Positions 28,101 to 43,100 of a DNA stretch of 64,000 nt are shown one piece after another. The stretch's first letter is position 1; each line of letters begins with the position of its first letter. The DNA lies in NCBI RefSeq assembly GCF_003945595.2, contig NW_024104332.1, positions 2,294,001-2,358,000 on the forward strand, written 5' to 3'. The notes under the pieces were generated by a model. The model did no database searches and had not been told where the DNA came from. It saw nothing but the letters and a program-made list of their open reading frames with translations. Origin of the DNA: Pipra filicauda (taxonomy: Eukaryota > Chordata > Aves > Passeriformes > Pipridae). A program made the position numbers and the translations under genes.

Positions 28101-31100
28101 GTGGGATATCAGCTCAGTATCGGCAGCTGTCTTCCCCAAAGGCAACTCGGAAGTCACACATCTGTGCAGGACACAGTCAGTCTGTGCACAGCTAGTCAAT
28201 CCAAAGACAATTAATCTGTGCACAGTGAGTCAATCAAAAGCATGTGCACAAGGACACACTGACTGTACTACTCCATCACAGTGTGTCATGAGGCAACAGA
28301 GGTAGATGTGTGCAGTCCTTGGATACAAGCAGATTGAACGGTGTAGACTTGCACAACTGACTTTTGGCAAGTCTAAATTGTGGATACAGAGATTGCCAAA
28401 ACGGATGTCTTAGACCCTGCATGACCAAACCACATCTGCACTGTTGTATTCCCTGTCTGTTGGATAGAGTTGGAACTACACAAGGCCCTATTGGGTTAGA
28501 CAAGTAGCCTCTAAAATGCCACTTCTCAGAAACCAGGAGCCCAGCTCACACTATAGTCCATTCTGCTGCTCTCCCTGAACTACTCACTACTAGCCATGCT
28601 GAAGATAAGATACTGAGCTAATGGATTTTTCAGTTGAGGGAGCAGGGCTGTCCCTGGACACCTAGAAAGAAAGTCCATTTCCCCTTAAAAATTAAATATA
28701 TGAAAAAGACAGAGGGAGCAAGATAAAAACTTTCTGGGTTTAGTCCATTTTAGAAATGGCAAACAGATGATTTCCAAAAGTCGCACCTTACTTACACTTT
28801 AGATCCTTGATGCTGTATGGAGAAAGCACAGACTGTGATCTGGTTACTGCCAGCCAGCACAAAGGTTTTCCTATTGAAAATGCCATCCTTGAGAACACTA
28901 CCAGTGACTTGTACTTACATGCAGCCACGACATATTCCGATGATAGTTCTCCTCCATGCCTGTGTTGCTCAGCACCTCGGGTTCAATGCTGGGCTCGCTT
29001 GCGCTCCAAGGGCTCCCTTCTTCAAAAGAAAAATACCCAAAAGGTGGTTGTTTTTAGTGCTCCCTATGTGCTTTAAGAGTAGCGGCAGCACTTGTAAGCC
29101 AGGCCAGCCTTGTGGGAACAGACCAATCCTTGTATCATGCTGGCTTGACACTTACAAGAACCATTTGGACTTGGCTCACAGGTCATCCTGTCAGTAGCAA
29201 ACATTGCTCCCTCCCCACTTTTTTTTTTTTAATTGAAGGAGAAAGGATAATCAAAAACCATCAGAAACAAATTCTTTGCACCATTCAGATGCTGCGAATG
29301 GTTGGTTTAGTGATCTGCATTGACTGGGCTCTGTGGTTAAAAATGCCAACAAAAATCCAACCAGAAGTGGCATCCAACTGGAAATGCCAGTGGGCAAAGT
29401 CCCTGCTAATTGCCCATGGGAACTGCTAATGTCATGGGGATGAAAGGGGAAAAAAATCCTGATTATAACACACTAGTTCTGAAGAACTCAGACAAGGGAG
29501 AGATTTCTCTGGGAACTTCACTGATCCCTGTGTTTCCTCTAGCCATTTCATACCCTATGGACCTCCTATAAAACTGACATTAATGCTGTTAAGCGTTGGC
29601 TGGAGATGAATTCTGGTTTATCCTTTCTTTCTCCTCTTTAAATGAACTGTGACTTGCCAAAGTCTAGAGAGAACAGGCAATCTCACTCTCCATGTTCTCC
29701 TACTGAAGCATCTTCTGGGTAACATAAAAATGACCATTAAGTTTGGGAGGTTATTTCAGCTCCAAATGTATCCACAGTTTTTGGTTAACACTCCTAGCAG
29801 AGGAAGCCCCTTTAGTTCAACTGTGATGGAGAGTTCTCACAGCAGGATGCACATTTGGTTTCCATAAGGTACATGTATGGATATTTATCTTTTTAAGACT
29901 GAGGAAAGCAGCTGTAAACTGTAAAAATAGATATATATGCCAATATATAGAAATATAGCATGTAGCATGTAGGTGTTATGTTCTACATATAGGAAGATAC
30001 ATTTTACATGTCATATGACATGCCTCTGGCATCATATCTGATATAAAATATGAAGTGCATGTCCATATATATATATATATGCACACCTATATATATATAT
30101 TTAGCCAATCTGTTGTTCATGTAATCATTATATCATATGATTTAGGAGTATATGTCTGTGCATATATACACAGGCACATGCTTCTCTAAAGACAGCAAGT
30201 GTTTGGCTGGCAAGCACCAGCATTCCAAGAGTTCATGCTCTAACACGGAGCGCTGAATTGACAAACTGTGCATGGAGCTGATGCTGCACCCAGGATTTGA
30301 GACATGTTCCTCTCAGGCCCTAGTCCAGGAAGTTCTCTGAAGAGGACTCTAAATTTTTCCTAGCCTGCTGGGGTGGGGAGTCTCTTGCCATTTCTAGCTC
30401 TGCTGCAATCACATCAAGAGTTTAGGTCCTGCCTATTGTCCCCTCCCTTTCCACCCACTCGTCTAAGTTACCTATATCAGTGACAGTGTCCCTGCTGTGG
30501 GACAGCTGCAGCTCCTCATTCTCAGACTCTGAGTCCTGCCGTGATAACTTGGTGCTCTTTAGGCTGCCGGCCCGGCGAATGCTGGAAAGGGAACCCCCCT
30601 TCTTCACCCGGAAACTGCGGGTTCCTTTAATCTGGAGCAAGCGGGAGCCTCCTATCCTGATCTTCCTGCTGGGAACTGTATTAAAAGAATAAAAGAGGAC
30701 TTTTTTCCCCTTAATTTTTCCCCATTTAAAAAAGAAAGAGATCCTGGCCCTCCCCCCCCTCCCAACCCTTTGCTGCCAGCCTGTATTGCAGCATCTTTTC
30801 TTCTACCAGGGAATGTGGAGCCAGAGGCTTCCTCCAAAGCCACCGCCAATGCAGCTCTGTCAATCGGGCAGTAAAGATGCTTTACAGAAATGTGTTCAAC
30901 ATCTCATTTCCTGGACATCTGGTACGTCACCTTTGGCCTTGTCTGTATTTGGAATTAGCCCTCGTTCAACCACCAGCAAGTAGAGTCATCTGCTCTAACA
31001 GAAACCCAAAATGTGGACAAGGAAAACCTATGATTCACACAAATCTGAATCAATTCCTGCCAGGAAACAGGATCTACCCAGTGGATGTGAACTCCAGTTT

Positions 31101-34100
31101 TCTTTGCCAGCCCTTGGGGTTCACATTAGTGCAGGATCACCTCTTGCTAGGGATAGATGGCTGAATCCCAAGCATGAACAAGGCACCATGGGCAAACCTA
31201 CTTTACCATGGGCCTAGGTTCTGTAAACGTCACTGAGGATCAATTATTTATTGATCGTCACAGTAGGATCAATTATTTATTCATACAGCATGTGTGACTG
31301 CAGAAGGGTAGTGTGCTTCATGAGGTCAGCATGGAAGACTTCTTTGAAGTAAGATTTGCATAAGTCCATGTCTCTGCATGTTACTCTTCGTCATTAGAAT
31401 GCTTTAGAGGAAATGGGAGCACGTAGATCCTCTCCTTCAGACAAATCAGCAGCTTTCAGGCATTAACAACATCCAGTGACACTCTGCATTTTTGATGAGC
31501 ACAGACATGAAATGGTTCAATGTTCAAAGCACCAACCGTTTGCACTTTCATTCTCCTCTTAGTTCAAAGGCAGTACATAGCAATATGTCAGTCCAAATGT
31601 TGCAACACTCAGTCATTTTACTGCAGATCTAATCAGACAAGGCCACATGTGATCAATTACCTTTTCGTGTGTGGTTGGGAATGAATGAGATACAGCTTTT
31701 TGGATATCATGGGTAAGCAAAATAGTTAACTAGAATTGTATTTTGGCTTCAGGAAAAATCAAATGCACTTTTACTCCCGAGAATGCCCCTAATTCCTCCA
31801 AACCCAATTCCCATTCCCATAACCAGTGGCTAACGTCCTGGTCGCAGACAGCTGGAAACGTTTTAAGAGCTACTCCTCAGTCCTCATGAATCAGGTGGGC
31901 AAATCACTGTTGAGTGACCAGAGAATCTCCCTCCAAGTGACCATGCTGAGTTCCTTAGCCATCACTACTGCTTGAATCACGTTCAGATCAGCCTCCTGAA
32001 TACCAAACCACTTAAGCTTGTAACTTGTAACTGCATTTTGTGAAGTCTGCAGAATCCCATTTTGGCACTCAAAGAGTACGTACGATCCTCTGAGAACCTT
32101 TATCTACCTAGCTGTATTATCTGTATTTCAAACCTACCTGAAGCAGATTCTACACAGTAAACTCGTAGCTTTTGGATAGCTGCTAAGCCATGCCTGGGGG
32201 GAGCAATGAGAGCAAAGTTTTTAACACTCCGGAAAAAAAATGAAAGGAAACAGATTAGTACTCATCAAAGAGGTTGAGATAAAGAGACCTGTCACTGCAG
32301 GCAAGAAAAGTTTAGTTACATTCACACAACAACATTTTCCCGTCTAGGAAAGTGTAGATTATGAAAGGTGCCTCTGCATCTATTGCATTTGGCCCGGGTG
32401 GATCCCCAGAAGAATATGCTGTGGCCAAAGAAAAGAACATAATTATTGTAATTTTAAACTATAACATTATCCTGCACTTATTTAGCTTCTAAAATATTGG
32501 AATTAAATTTTTGCTAAAGTAGGATTCAGCCTTCCTACTATAGTCACTTTTCCCATGCCTACAGTGCAGTAAAGAGGCAGCTTTAGTAAAGGAAAACTAC
32601 ATGACAGCTTAGGGAAAAGGGAAAATGGAAAAAAAAACCAACTAAAATTTCAGGAAAATGAAGTTTAAGAGAGGCCAGAATAAAGAAACTTAATACTATA
32701 TTTGCAAAAATAACTCAATTCTGCATTATGCCTGCAGCACAGTAACATGTGCAGGAAAAGCAAAGTCAGCATTGTCTCTGAGAAAAATAGGATAGTTAGA
32801 GACTGGCCACCAGCATTTTCCAGCAGGACTGCATGCTTGAAGGCATTCTCCCACTCAGGTAATATCCCAGTGGATGGAACTGCTCCCTGAAAAGCTTAAA
32901 AGTGGTTTCAAGTAATTGTCATAACCATTTTCAAAACAAACCCAACCCCAAACCCAAGCTTTTCCTCATCTAAATAGGTAAAGACATCTTATCCCACTCA
33001 TGTTACCCTATCAGACACCCCATAAGGCTATGTGCTTCTCTGGGCTGCCAATATGCCAAGGATACACAAAATGAGCATCAATTTATCCAGCTCACCTTTC
33101 TTAGGTGGGTACCTAGCTGTCTCCACAGAAGTAACTGTCCCCCCGACACACAATCTTGGAGAAAGTTTTATACTGTGCAAGCCTTGGAAGCATTTCTATT
33201 ATTTTCTCTAGTGATTGTGGCAGGGTCACAGCTGAAGACAACACAAACTTTATCCAAAGCCCCCTGAAGTCAATAAAAACTCCTCTGAATCATTAATAGA
33301 CATTATAGTTCCTAGGGGATAACCAGCCACAGACTCCACCATTTTCAAACAATCATCAAATGTTTATCCTTTTCAAATGATCATCAAAATTATCATTCAA
33401 ACATCTGCACCTTTAAATGGCTATTATGAGACAGAATGTAAACAGCTCTAGAAAAATTGTTAGAGGGAGAATCATTTACAGGTCTGGCAGTTTAGTCTCT
33501 AATTGCAAATACACACGATGACTGTATATTGTATTGCAACACTTGTACCATCAGATATTATGTGAGTTTTGCATGAGATGGCTCAAAAATGGAAACGATC
33601 TGCTATTCTCAGCAAACACAGTGAGCTTGAGGTTTGCTTGTACAGTATACATATGTTGGTAACATCAATCTGCTAGCCATCAAAAGCCACACAGGTGTGT
33701 ATTTTTCATGTGGTAGCAAAGAATTCAAGAGATCAAGTGATCAACCACTAATTCTGTAAGATGCCATGACTTCAAAACTGGTACAGATTTCCACAGAAAG
33801 ATACAGATATTCCCTCCTATCTGTGCTTTCCCCAAAATGAAAAACTGTAATCAGAGCAAAAAACAAACATTTTATTTTTAAAGTGAATCAAATAGTGATA
33901 CTTGTCTCAGCATCCCAATGAGAGACGGTTTCAAACAAGGAATGCTCCTTTTTAGCAATCTTGCAATGCTCTCAATCGGTTTCAGTCATAGCACTGTTTT
34001 ATAAAATTTAACATCTTTGCTTCTCACATTCGTTATATTGGACCCTGAAGGCCAGAAGCATCTCAGAAATTATTCAAAGCCACGTGACTCCATGGCTGCC

Positions 34101-37100
34101 CGCTTTTTAACACGGTCTATGCAAATGAAAACATAAAATCAAGCGCCACTTCACAAGCCCTGAGAACACAGAAGCCTTATTGTGCTGACAAACCTTTTTT
34201 CTCCTCGAAGCCAGCCTCAGATTTGAGGGTGTGGCTGCTGCTGTGCAGGGAATCCTTTGAATCTTCGTTTTCATCCAGAACCCCAGCGAAGCTGATCTTT
34301 CTTTCATACCTATGCCGGTCCATCTCAGGGTCCAGACGCAGCCTGCAGCTCTCCAGATCCTGCAGCAGAATGTAGACCACACAGATGTGCCAGCAATATG
34401 AGCCTCCACGCTTTCCACTGCAACTAGAGAAGCTTCAGGAGAACTGCTTCAAAATGAGAATTTATTTCTATCACACACTGTCAGAGACTGAAGCGGTTAA
34501 TGATTTACACATTCTAAGATCACCAAAAGGCTTTTGCAAACTGAAAAGCAGCAGCTGCTCACCCCTTTCGCCCCCCCCCCCAATACTGCTAAAAGGATCA
34601 GATAAGTGGGTGCCATTGTCCAGCTATCCTGGATGCAGATGCCTGCCTGAGGAAGGGAAGAGGCTAAGAAGAGGCAAGTCCTGCAAGGTGGGAAAATCCC
34701 TTTTATCATGCCAGTGTCCTCCCTTTACATGAACTCTGCGCACCCAGCCTGGGCTATACATCTCAAATGTTGGACCATGATGGACCATGATTGATGCTGG
34801 TACAATAGGCAGCTGCAGCTGCCTTTGGAGGTGTCCGAGGCTTGTGGCATGGCCCGTGACACTACCCATTGTAAAACTCCCCACCTGGGGAGGTACAAGG
34901 CATTCTCACCTGAGCTGGAAGTGTACAATAACTCATAACTTCTTTGAGTTTTGTGGGGGGCTTCCCCCCCGCCCCAATGGATCAAGACCACCACTTCAAC
35001 TAACAGACATGGAAGATGCAACTACCAAGTTTCATTGCTGGATCCCATGGGCAGTGACTATACATATCTTTCCACCTTTATCCTTTCTTTCCCTTTCTCT
35101 CCCTTATGCATTTCCTTAAGTGTTACCTTTATGCTCTAATGATTGCTATATTGCTATAGATGACATTGCTGTAGATGCCTTAATATTGCTACACTTTAAT
35201 AGTGCTATATTGCTATGCTTTAATATTGCTATACTGCTATAGAAGTTCTTCAAGGCTGCCAAGGCTCTGCTCCTATCTGTGGTACAGGTACACCTACAAA
35301 CACCAATGGAAGTGAGATTTGCCCCACTGAAATTTCAGCTTTGTGGACCACAACATTATGTATTTGATTTTCTTGGAAAGGAAGCATCACTCCAAAAATA
35401 CAGAGACTCAATATTTTAATCTGGAGTGTTGTTGGCTCCTTTCTTTCCCCCATACAAAGTCAGAAGCAGCACTCTATGGCCATTTTCTCTAATAGCCTCT
35501 TGCATAATGTGACCTTAAGGTTTCTTCCACCTATGCATCACAGAATAATTTCTCCTCTCTTTCTCCCATATACAAGTCTGAAAAGCTATTAATCAGTTGC
35601 ATTTCTATCTGACACAAAAGCACAAATTTCTACTGACCTTCATTATCCAAAATATTCTTAGTTCCAAGCCTAACTACTTAACTGAGATGACTTCTAAACC
35701 CTGGTGTTATACAGTCATTTATTATGTGGTAAAAATATCAACTAAGTGTTTAAGGAGGACTTCTGCTGAATTTATTACTTTTTAACACTGCCCTTCTTGT
35801 ATACCTGGGAGCTGAGCCACTTCATTGTAGGTCACCCACAGCCTTTGAAATTAATTTCAGAACCTAATTACAATAATGCTCAGCTAAATCAGCCTGTCAA
35901 GCACAATTGTCATCAGCAAAAACTGTTCTGTCATTAACAAAAACCAGAATAGTAGGGCTAAATCCTTCATATTCACTTGGAAATTTAACTTCTCATTCTT
36001 TCTTTACAATTTTTATCCTGATTTCCTACAGAAATTTGTCTTAAAAGATGAAACCATGTCTGCAATTCAATTCTTATCCCATTCTGTGCTTACCAGCTCT
36101 GAAGCTGATGGTCACCTTCAACTTAATTTGTCAAAAGATAACTGCATGCCTGTGTATTTTGTAAAACAACAGGCTAAAGGCAAGGTTAAACCACAGTATT
36201 CGATGTGAGAAAATCCACACAAGAATGAACCACTGGAAATCAGATTTCATGGGTTCTGCTTTTCACAACATTAGTTGTCACCTAATCAGCCATTGGATTA
36301 CTCTTTATGCCAGGATTTGATTATGCCTCAGTCTCATGAAGGTTTATTTCTTTCCTTGTTTCTTTGTCTTCATTTCTTTCCTTTCTTCCCCCAGTCCTCT
36401 CAATTCTGTCGTCTAACCCAAACCAAAAATCTGCAGGATTTAAGCCTCAGCAAATTCTCTGTAAACCATTCTGTTCCCTTCTCCCAACCACCCTGTTCAG
36501 ATACCTCTGACAACTGGCTCTCCTTATCAGCTATTTAGCATGTGAGCTGTCCCCTCTTGCAGTCCATCTCAGGGGCCCCACACCCAGCTTCTCAATCCCT
36601 TTGCTGCCCTCACCTCGACTTTGAAACTTGAACTTCCAGCACATGTTGTACTTTCACAGTCTTATCTTCTTAATCAACCATCTGATGTGCCCTGCCCATC
36701 TTCTGTTCACCACACAATAGCTCCTTTCTCCCTGCAGAGATCCACTCGAGTTTTCACTCCACCCTTTCCCTCCACAGAACCCAGAGAGTCCTGTGGGCAT
36801 GGCCCTCTTCAAGGTGCATGGTCCACGTACCATGAGAGGCTCGGTCCGCGGCCTGGCCATGTAGGGAAAGGTCTCTCGAAGGAAAGTAGTTATCTCCAGG
36901 AGGAGCTGACAGGCTGCCATCTTCAGTGCAAAAGGACAACAACATCTGGTAGGATTCACAGTGCCTAGGAAAGAATAGTTCTGTCATGAGCTAGGAGTTT
37001 ATACAGGATCTGGAACCAAGAGGTGATGGACATTGTCACATATGGTGCACAATGCAAACTGCACTGAAAAAGAGGAAAACCCACACTTCTGTCTATGCTA

Positions 37101-40100
37101 CTTTGCCTACACTAAAAGAAACACAGTCAAACAAATATCAATCCATGTATTTACCAGCACATGCAATAGTACTAGTATATAATATATGATATGATATTTT
37201 ATTGTATTGTATTACATTATGTTACATTACATTACATTATATTGAAATAACACTATGATTTACTATGGTACATATTAGAGTATATTATGTTGAAGTACCT
37301 ACTAAACTAACATGAGCTTATGGCATTTTGTATAAACCTCATTTAAAGTTAATACAGATTAAGCAGTAGATGCCCTTCGTCCTCTTTTCAGCTTTGCATT
37401 CAGCCACATCTTTTGCAGTTCTAGAAAAGAGCCACTTTCAAATACAGAAAATTTTCTAAAAATATATGGAGTTATGACTAGCCAGTAAAGAGGTACTGTT
37501 CCTATCATTATTAATTACTACCCTGATAACTGGAAAAGACAGCCTCCTTTGAAGTCAGGCTGCATTTGTGCAAGGAATCCATGTGCTATTTAGAGACAAT
37601 CAAGGGGAAAAAAAAATCAAACTGCTTAATCAAATCATACATTCAAATGCTTAACCTAAAACAAAGTGGGAAAGGGAAAAGGGATTGTCAAAATACTTGA
37701 AGTTTTGTCTCAGCTGCATCTAAACAATCAGCTTCAAAAGCCATGGACTTCGTAACCCATCTAATGCCATTCAAAGCCTGGAAAGTATGAAGGATTCTTC
37801 AGTACTTGATCAATGTGAAAAACACCATTTAGGCTAATGGACAGCAAAAAAAGTAAATAAAAAATTAGTTGTGACAACAACTAACCATGCCCTTTTTTTT
37901 TTAGTAATGTCTGGTATTACCACCTACATACACATCAGAGAGATCAGTGTTTCACTTACTCTCCCCATGTACGATCTAATTACTTTTTGCAAAGAAAAAG
38001 ACTAAACCAAAAAAGTGAGAAGACTCTGCAGGGATCAGATAAAACCAGATTAATTCTGTGATGTTTGCCAAGTCTTCTGTACACATTACCAGTAATGAAT
38101 TGTGGACTTTGTAAGGACTAAAATAATCTGAACTATCAAATACACACAAGACATACAGTGTAAAGGAATATCCAACTGCATATTTTATGCTCCTCAGTCT
38201 ACTCCCTGCAGCATACAAGGCAGCTTTTGAAAAATCTCTGCCTTCAGCAAGAATGCAGATCAGTTATTTTCAGAGTCTGGCTTTCAGGAGAGCACTTCAG
38301 CTTTTAAATTGCTTTCTAGACCACAACATGATCTCTGTTTGCTTGTCTCAGGGCACCCTTTTAAAGCAGCTCCACATCTCCCTGAGTGCCTGAACAGGGA
38401 TAAGAAAGCCTATTCTGTCACTCAGTCATGAGAACGAAGTTCTTCATTTCTGATGCAGGAAAATTTTGTATGCATTCTCCTTGCTTTGGATATATCTCCT
38501 AAACGGCCGATAAGATACCCAGAACAGCCACTCATGTTCCTGCAGCTGCCAGCACTGGCACACCACACAGTGACACGTGGTAATGTCTTGCTCAGGGACA
38601 AGACAAGACCTTCTCTTGAGCTCATTTCCCATAAATACAATTGCACTGCTCCCACCTGCTCCCCTCTACTCCAAAGTTGGCCTTTATGCAGAGATAAGAA
38701 CAAATCCAGAACCACAGGAAGAGAAACCACAGAAGACAGATAAACAGTGCTGGCACACTACATCCAATGGGGAACAGCAGCACATGTACGCGGGAACCAG
38801 TACGTCACAGCACACACGGGTACACAAATGGTGCCTGGAAGGGGTATATTGGTTGCTACCACCTTCACCTACACCTACACCAGGATGTGTTTTGACATTT
38901 TACTTTGCTTTACGGGGCTTGCTGGAACTTGCATGCTTATCTAGACTTGCAGAATCAGTGATCTGGCACCTCCTCCCACCCGTATGCACGCATAGGCACA
39001 AATGTGTGTGACTTAGTCATCCTGTTGTTATACAGATTTTTAGTGATCCTTTTTTTATCTACCACTGTACTATACCTCTGCCTGAAAATCAGGCAAATAT
39101 ACTGAAGTCAGGATTTAAAGGCCTTTAGTAGAGCACTGCCAATTCATGTCAGGTGAGGAGATGACTCTTCAATGTTCAGAAATAGAAAACAAGCTGATCT
39201 TACACAAATATTTTGACAGAGATAACTGGGAGGAATGGAGCCTGAGCACTTTTGGCACTCAGGTGAGAGTGAGACTCAAGAAATAAATTATTACCCTCCT
39301 TATAACTGCAATTTCTGTGAACAGCAATTGCAACTCACTGCCTAGTTTCCCCCTCCCTTTTCCACCAAAGTCTCTCAGCTCTGCTACCCGTTTGTCATGT
39401 TGTACATCCAGGCACAGAAAGAGCAGGGGAAGAAGTTGGGGTGAAGGTGAGGGACTGGGAAATACAGCTGGGTGGCAAGAAGATGAAAAGAGAAAAAAAA
39501 TTAAGTGCTCCTAAAGCAGAGGTTCTTACAAGCGGGGGTTCTTGTAGTAAAGGGAGTCTCCTTACTGTCATCTAAAAAGTCTTCTTCCTCATCCTCTTTT
39601 CTCAGGCGCCTCTTGGTCTCCTCATCATAAATGAGGCCCAGCAGGTTGGCAGGGCTCTCGCTCTCAGCATGGCACAGCTCGTTGAGGCGGACACCAATCG
39701 CCTGCAGATGGGGAGAAAGAAGCACAAGGAGGCGAGAATTTCAGCTCAGCACACTGGCAGTCAAGGGCTCTGCCCCATGCAGGCCACAGAGATGGTTCAG
39801 CCAGAACAGAATGGCCTGGCTTTATTTTTATTGTCTGGAGTGGAGGAAAGCATGACAGAAGACTAATTGCTATCAAAAGCATAATTTAGTTCCCCCTTTT
39901 TTTCAACTAAAATTTGCAAACAGTGTCAAATTTCAGGATGAAAAATTTTTGCAGATTTAGTTTAATAACAAACACCACCCCCCCCACCCCAAACTGGCAC
40001 ATGACAGGTAGAAGGTGACCAGGTCATTATTTTGTATTAATTTCTTTCACTTTTCTTTCTTCCCTTAATACATGCGTTCCCGATTTTTGCGAAGTCTTTC

Positions 40101-43100
40101 CACTGTATGTCTTCTGTTTAAGAAACTATCCTGTGACTTAGGAACCCAGTAAGAGTCCCTGTTTCCTCCACAAAACTGTTGACTGCCCACAGGAAAGCCT
40201 GCTTCCGCCTTTACAGGAGAGACTCCCTGATGTGCTTTCCAAAAAGGAACTGATGATATGCTTATAAAAGCTGGGAAGGTGCATAGGTAATGCTGTATGG
40301 GGTAAGCCCTATAAAGAACACAGACAGATTTCCACTGAGCACTGTCACATTCTCCAAAAATGCATTGATCATTTATCATGGCTGTATGATCTGCATCTTC
40401 CTCTTTCTCCTTCTCTCCTCTTGCTCCCTCTGCTTCTCTTTCTCTGTTCCTTTCTTGATGTTTAGGTGGCTTGGAGCTAGAGGGATTGGATTTTGACTTA
40501 AGTGTTGTGGGTAGACTGGATCTTGACTTAAGTGTTGTGGATTAATATGTGCTGAGTTGGTAGTGTAGTGGAACATTTTGTCTAGCTTGTGTAGTGCCCT
40601 GTTTGAACCTTTGTCAAGTTCCCTTATTTTCTCCCCTAAATTAATAAAGATATCTCTTGAGAACAAGTCCGTGGCTCACTCTCTTAACACTATTTCAAGG
40701 TATTAAAGAACCCTATATGTGTATATGTATGCTTGTGCCCGTTCTTTGTCAGAATCCAAGAAGGAATGTCTAGAAGCAGAGTCCACAAACAGAGATCAAT
40801 AGTTCTGACTGTCTGCAACACATGCAAAAACACAAGGATTATGTAATCCTATGTTCTCTATTTGGAAGGAGTTCTCAAAGGAGTCAGGCTAAGGCAGTGA
40901 CCTCACGGAGTACAGAAGCAGATACATTCACACTACATACTTTTTCATGGAACTTTGGTATTTTTGATTTTATTAGGATAATCTGTGTTTGAGACATAAC
41001 AGAGAGTAAGGCTGCTCAGCTAGGATTTTCTGAGTTAGCTTCAGAAATGGAAGGAGGAGAGTTGCCAAGATACTAAGCCTGGGTGCTGTTTTGTGGTGGG
41101 AACGTACTGATATGTTCAGCATTAGCTCAAGGTTCCCCACAATGTGCTCCACTGAGAAGCATGTGTTGGTTTAACCTAGGAGAATACAGGTCAGCAAGGC
41201 AGAATACATGGGTTTTTAATTCCCCTGAGCCTTGGATTTTATGCCTTTTTGTTTGTTTGCTTGTTTGTTTTTTTGTGGGAAGGGCGAGGAGGATCATGAT
41301 GTTCACTGTAAAAATCTGTGGTTTTGCAAAAAGAGGGGAAAAGCACAAAGCTCACTTCCAGATAAACATATGTAACAGGCACCACAGAGGTTACTATTTT
41401 GAGTTGTGTGAAATGACCCATAGTAAGTGTCAGACCTTCAGCAGGTATATTCTGTGGGGTTTCCAAGGAAACTGCAACTGGTATTGATAGGGCCAGATAA
41501 GGTAATTGCTTAGTCCCTGTATGGTAGGAGACCATAATCAAATAAAACTTAAAGGAGTCAAGCTCCAAACAAAAAGAGTCAGTTCATCAGAAGACATGTA
41601 GTAGCCCTGTAGAATTCCTTGCCAAAGAATGATGACTGCTAACAGTTTTTATGGGTAAAGAGAAACTGAGTAAGTACATCAAAGAGAAATCCATCAGTAA
41701 ATATACAGCACCACATCAAGCTCAAGCAGCCCTGGGCTAAAAAGGTTTGGAATTAGAAAAAAAGAGAATTAGTACCACACCCTCTGCTCTTACTCTTTCC
41801 TAGCCATTCACATTTGATAAGTGGTGGAAAAAGGAGAGTGGACCAAATGGATCCTCCGAGGGAACATGTCAAAGTCACTTCCATTAGGAGAAGAGCTGGT
41901 CCTGACAGACTGACGTGCCAGTTGGAAGGGTGGCTTGTGAGTCCCCATTTTACTGGAACTGGAGTTTTGTATAGGATCCAACTACCTTTACAGTCTGATA
42001 TATTTTTAATGTAAGTAGAAGAGAAAAAAACAAACCACTTACATCTCCCCACTGGTAGAAGAGCTTAGCTGCATTCCACTGCAGCTTCTGGTTCCTTTTG
42101 TTGCCCACAACAGGTGAACGGCCACGGGACAGGCCTTTCTTAGTGATGTTCACATGGTGGCCCTTCATCCACTCGGGCCAGTTGCCACGATTGCAGCGGT
42201 GAACGAAGCGCGCGCACTCGAGGAACAGGGCCGCTCGTGCCACTACAGGAGCTTCCTGAAACGTTTGCAGAAAATCACCTTAAATACAAATACATTGGAA
42301 AAGCTCCTTGAATGTTAGAGCATTCTGTGCTTTAATCAATTGCTTCGCAAGCCTGCCGTGGAATCACACAGCACGAGCAATCTCTCCATAAAAAACCTGA
42401 CATCGGGATCTCACTGTGTAGGTCTCACCACTTGAGCTACTAAAAGCAAGGCTCATAAACACTGAACAGTCTTCTTGCTCAGTTCAACCACTAGAGGGGC
42501 AGAAAGAGACACATCATAAACTTAAAAACAACCTTGTACTCTTCTGCAATGCTTTCCTTCAGAAACGATCTGTCAAAAGCAGAAGCATGCATCTGGCGCT
42601 GCTGCTGCAGGAACAAGTCAAACTGTATTTCCACCTTTGCTAGTGAGGCTGCAAATACTGCAAGTGCAAAATGGCAGCATGGCCACATGAATCCTAGCAT
42701 TTGCCACATTAAGTTCTGCTTATGAATCCTGGGCGTGAAAGCATTAATGGAGGCTTGTTGAAACTAGGAAAAGCACTATTTGGCACTTATAACAAGCAGA
42801 TATGGAGAGGGAAATACATTACTGGCACAAGTCAACAAAATTTCACTGGTTGAACTTCAATGGTCTTAGCAAGCATCAGACAATTTAGTACTGAAATAAC
42901 AACAGGCAGCTGAGTTTTGAAGGGTTGACTATTTTCCAGAAGAAAATCCTCCTGTCCTTGGCTTGGAAGACCACTTTTCTTTAATGGGAGAAATGTTAGA
43001 CCAATAAAGAGTGCTTCTGCAACTCTCAAATGTGTTCAAAAATGAACACTGTAATTTGTTTCCTGAAGAGTAGCTTAGACTCTGGAAGGAGCTTTCTTCC

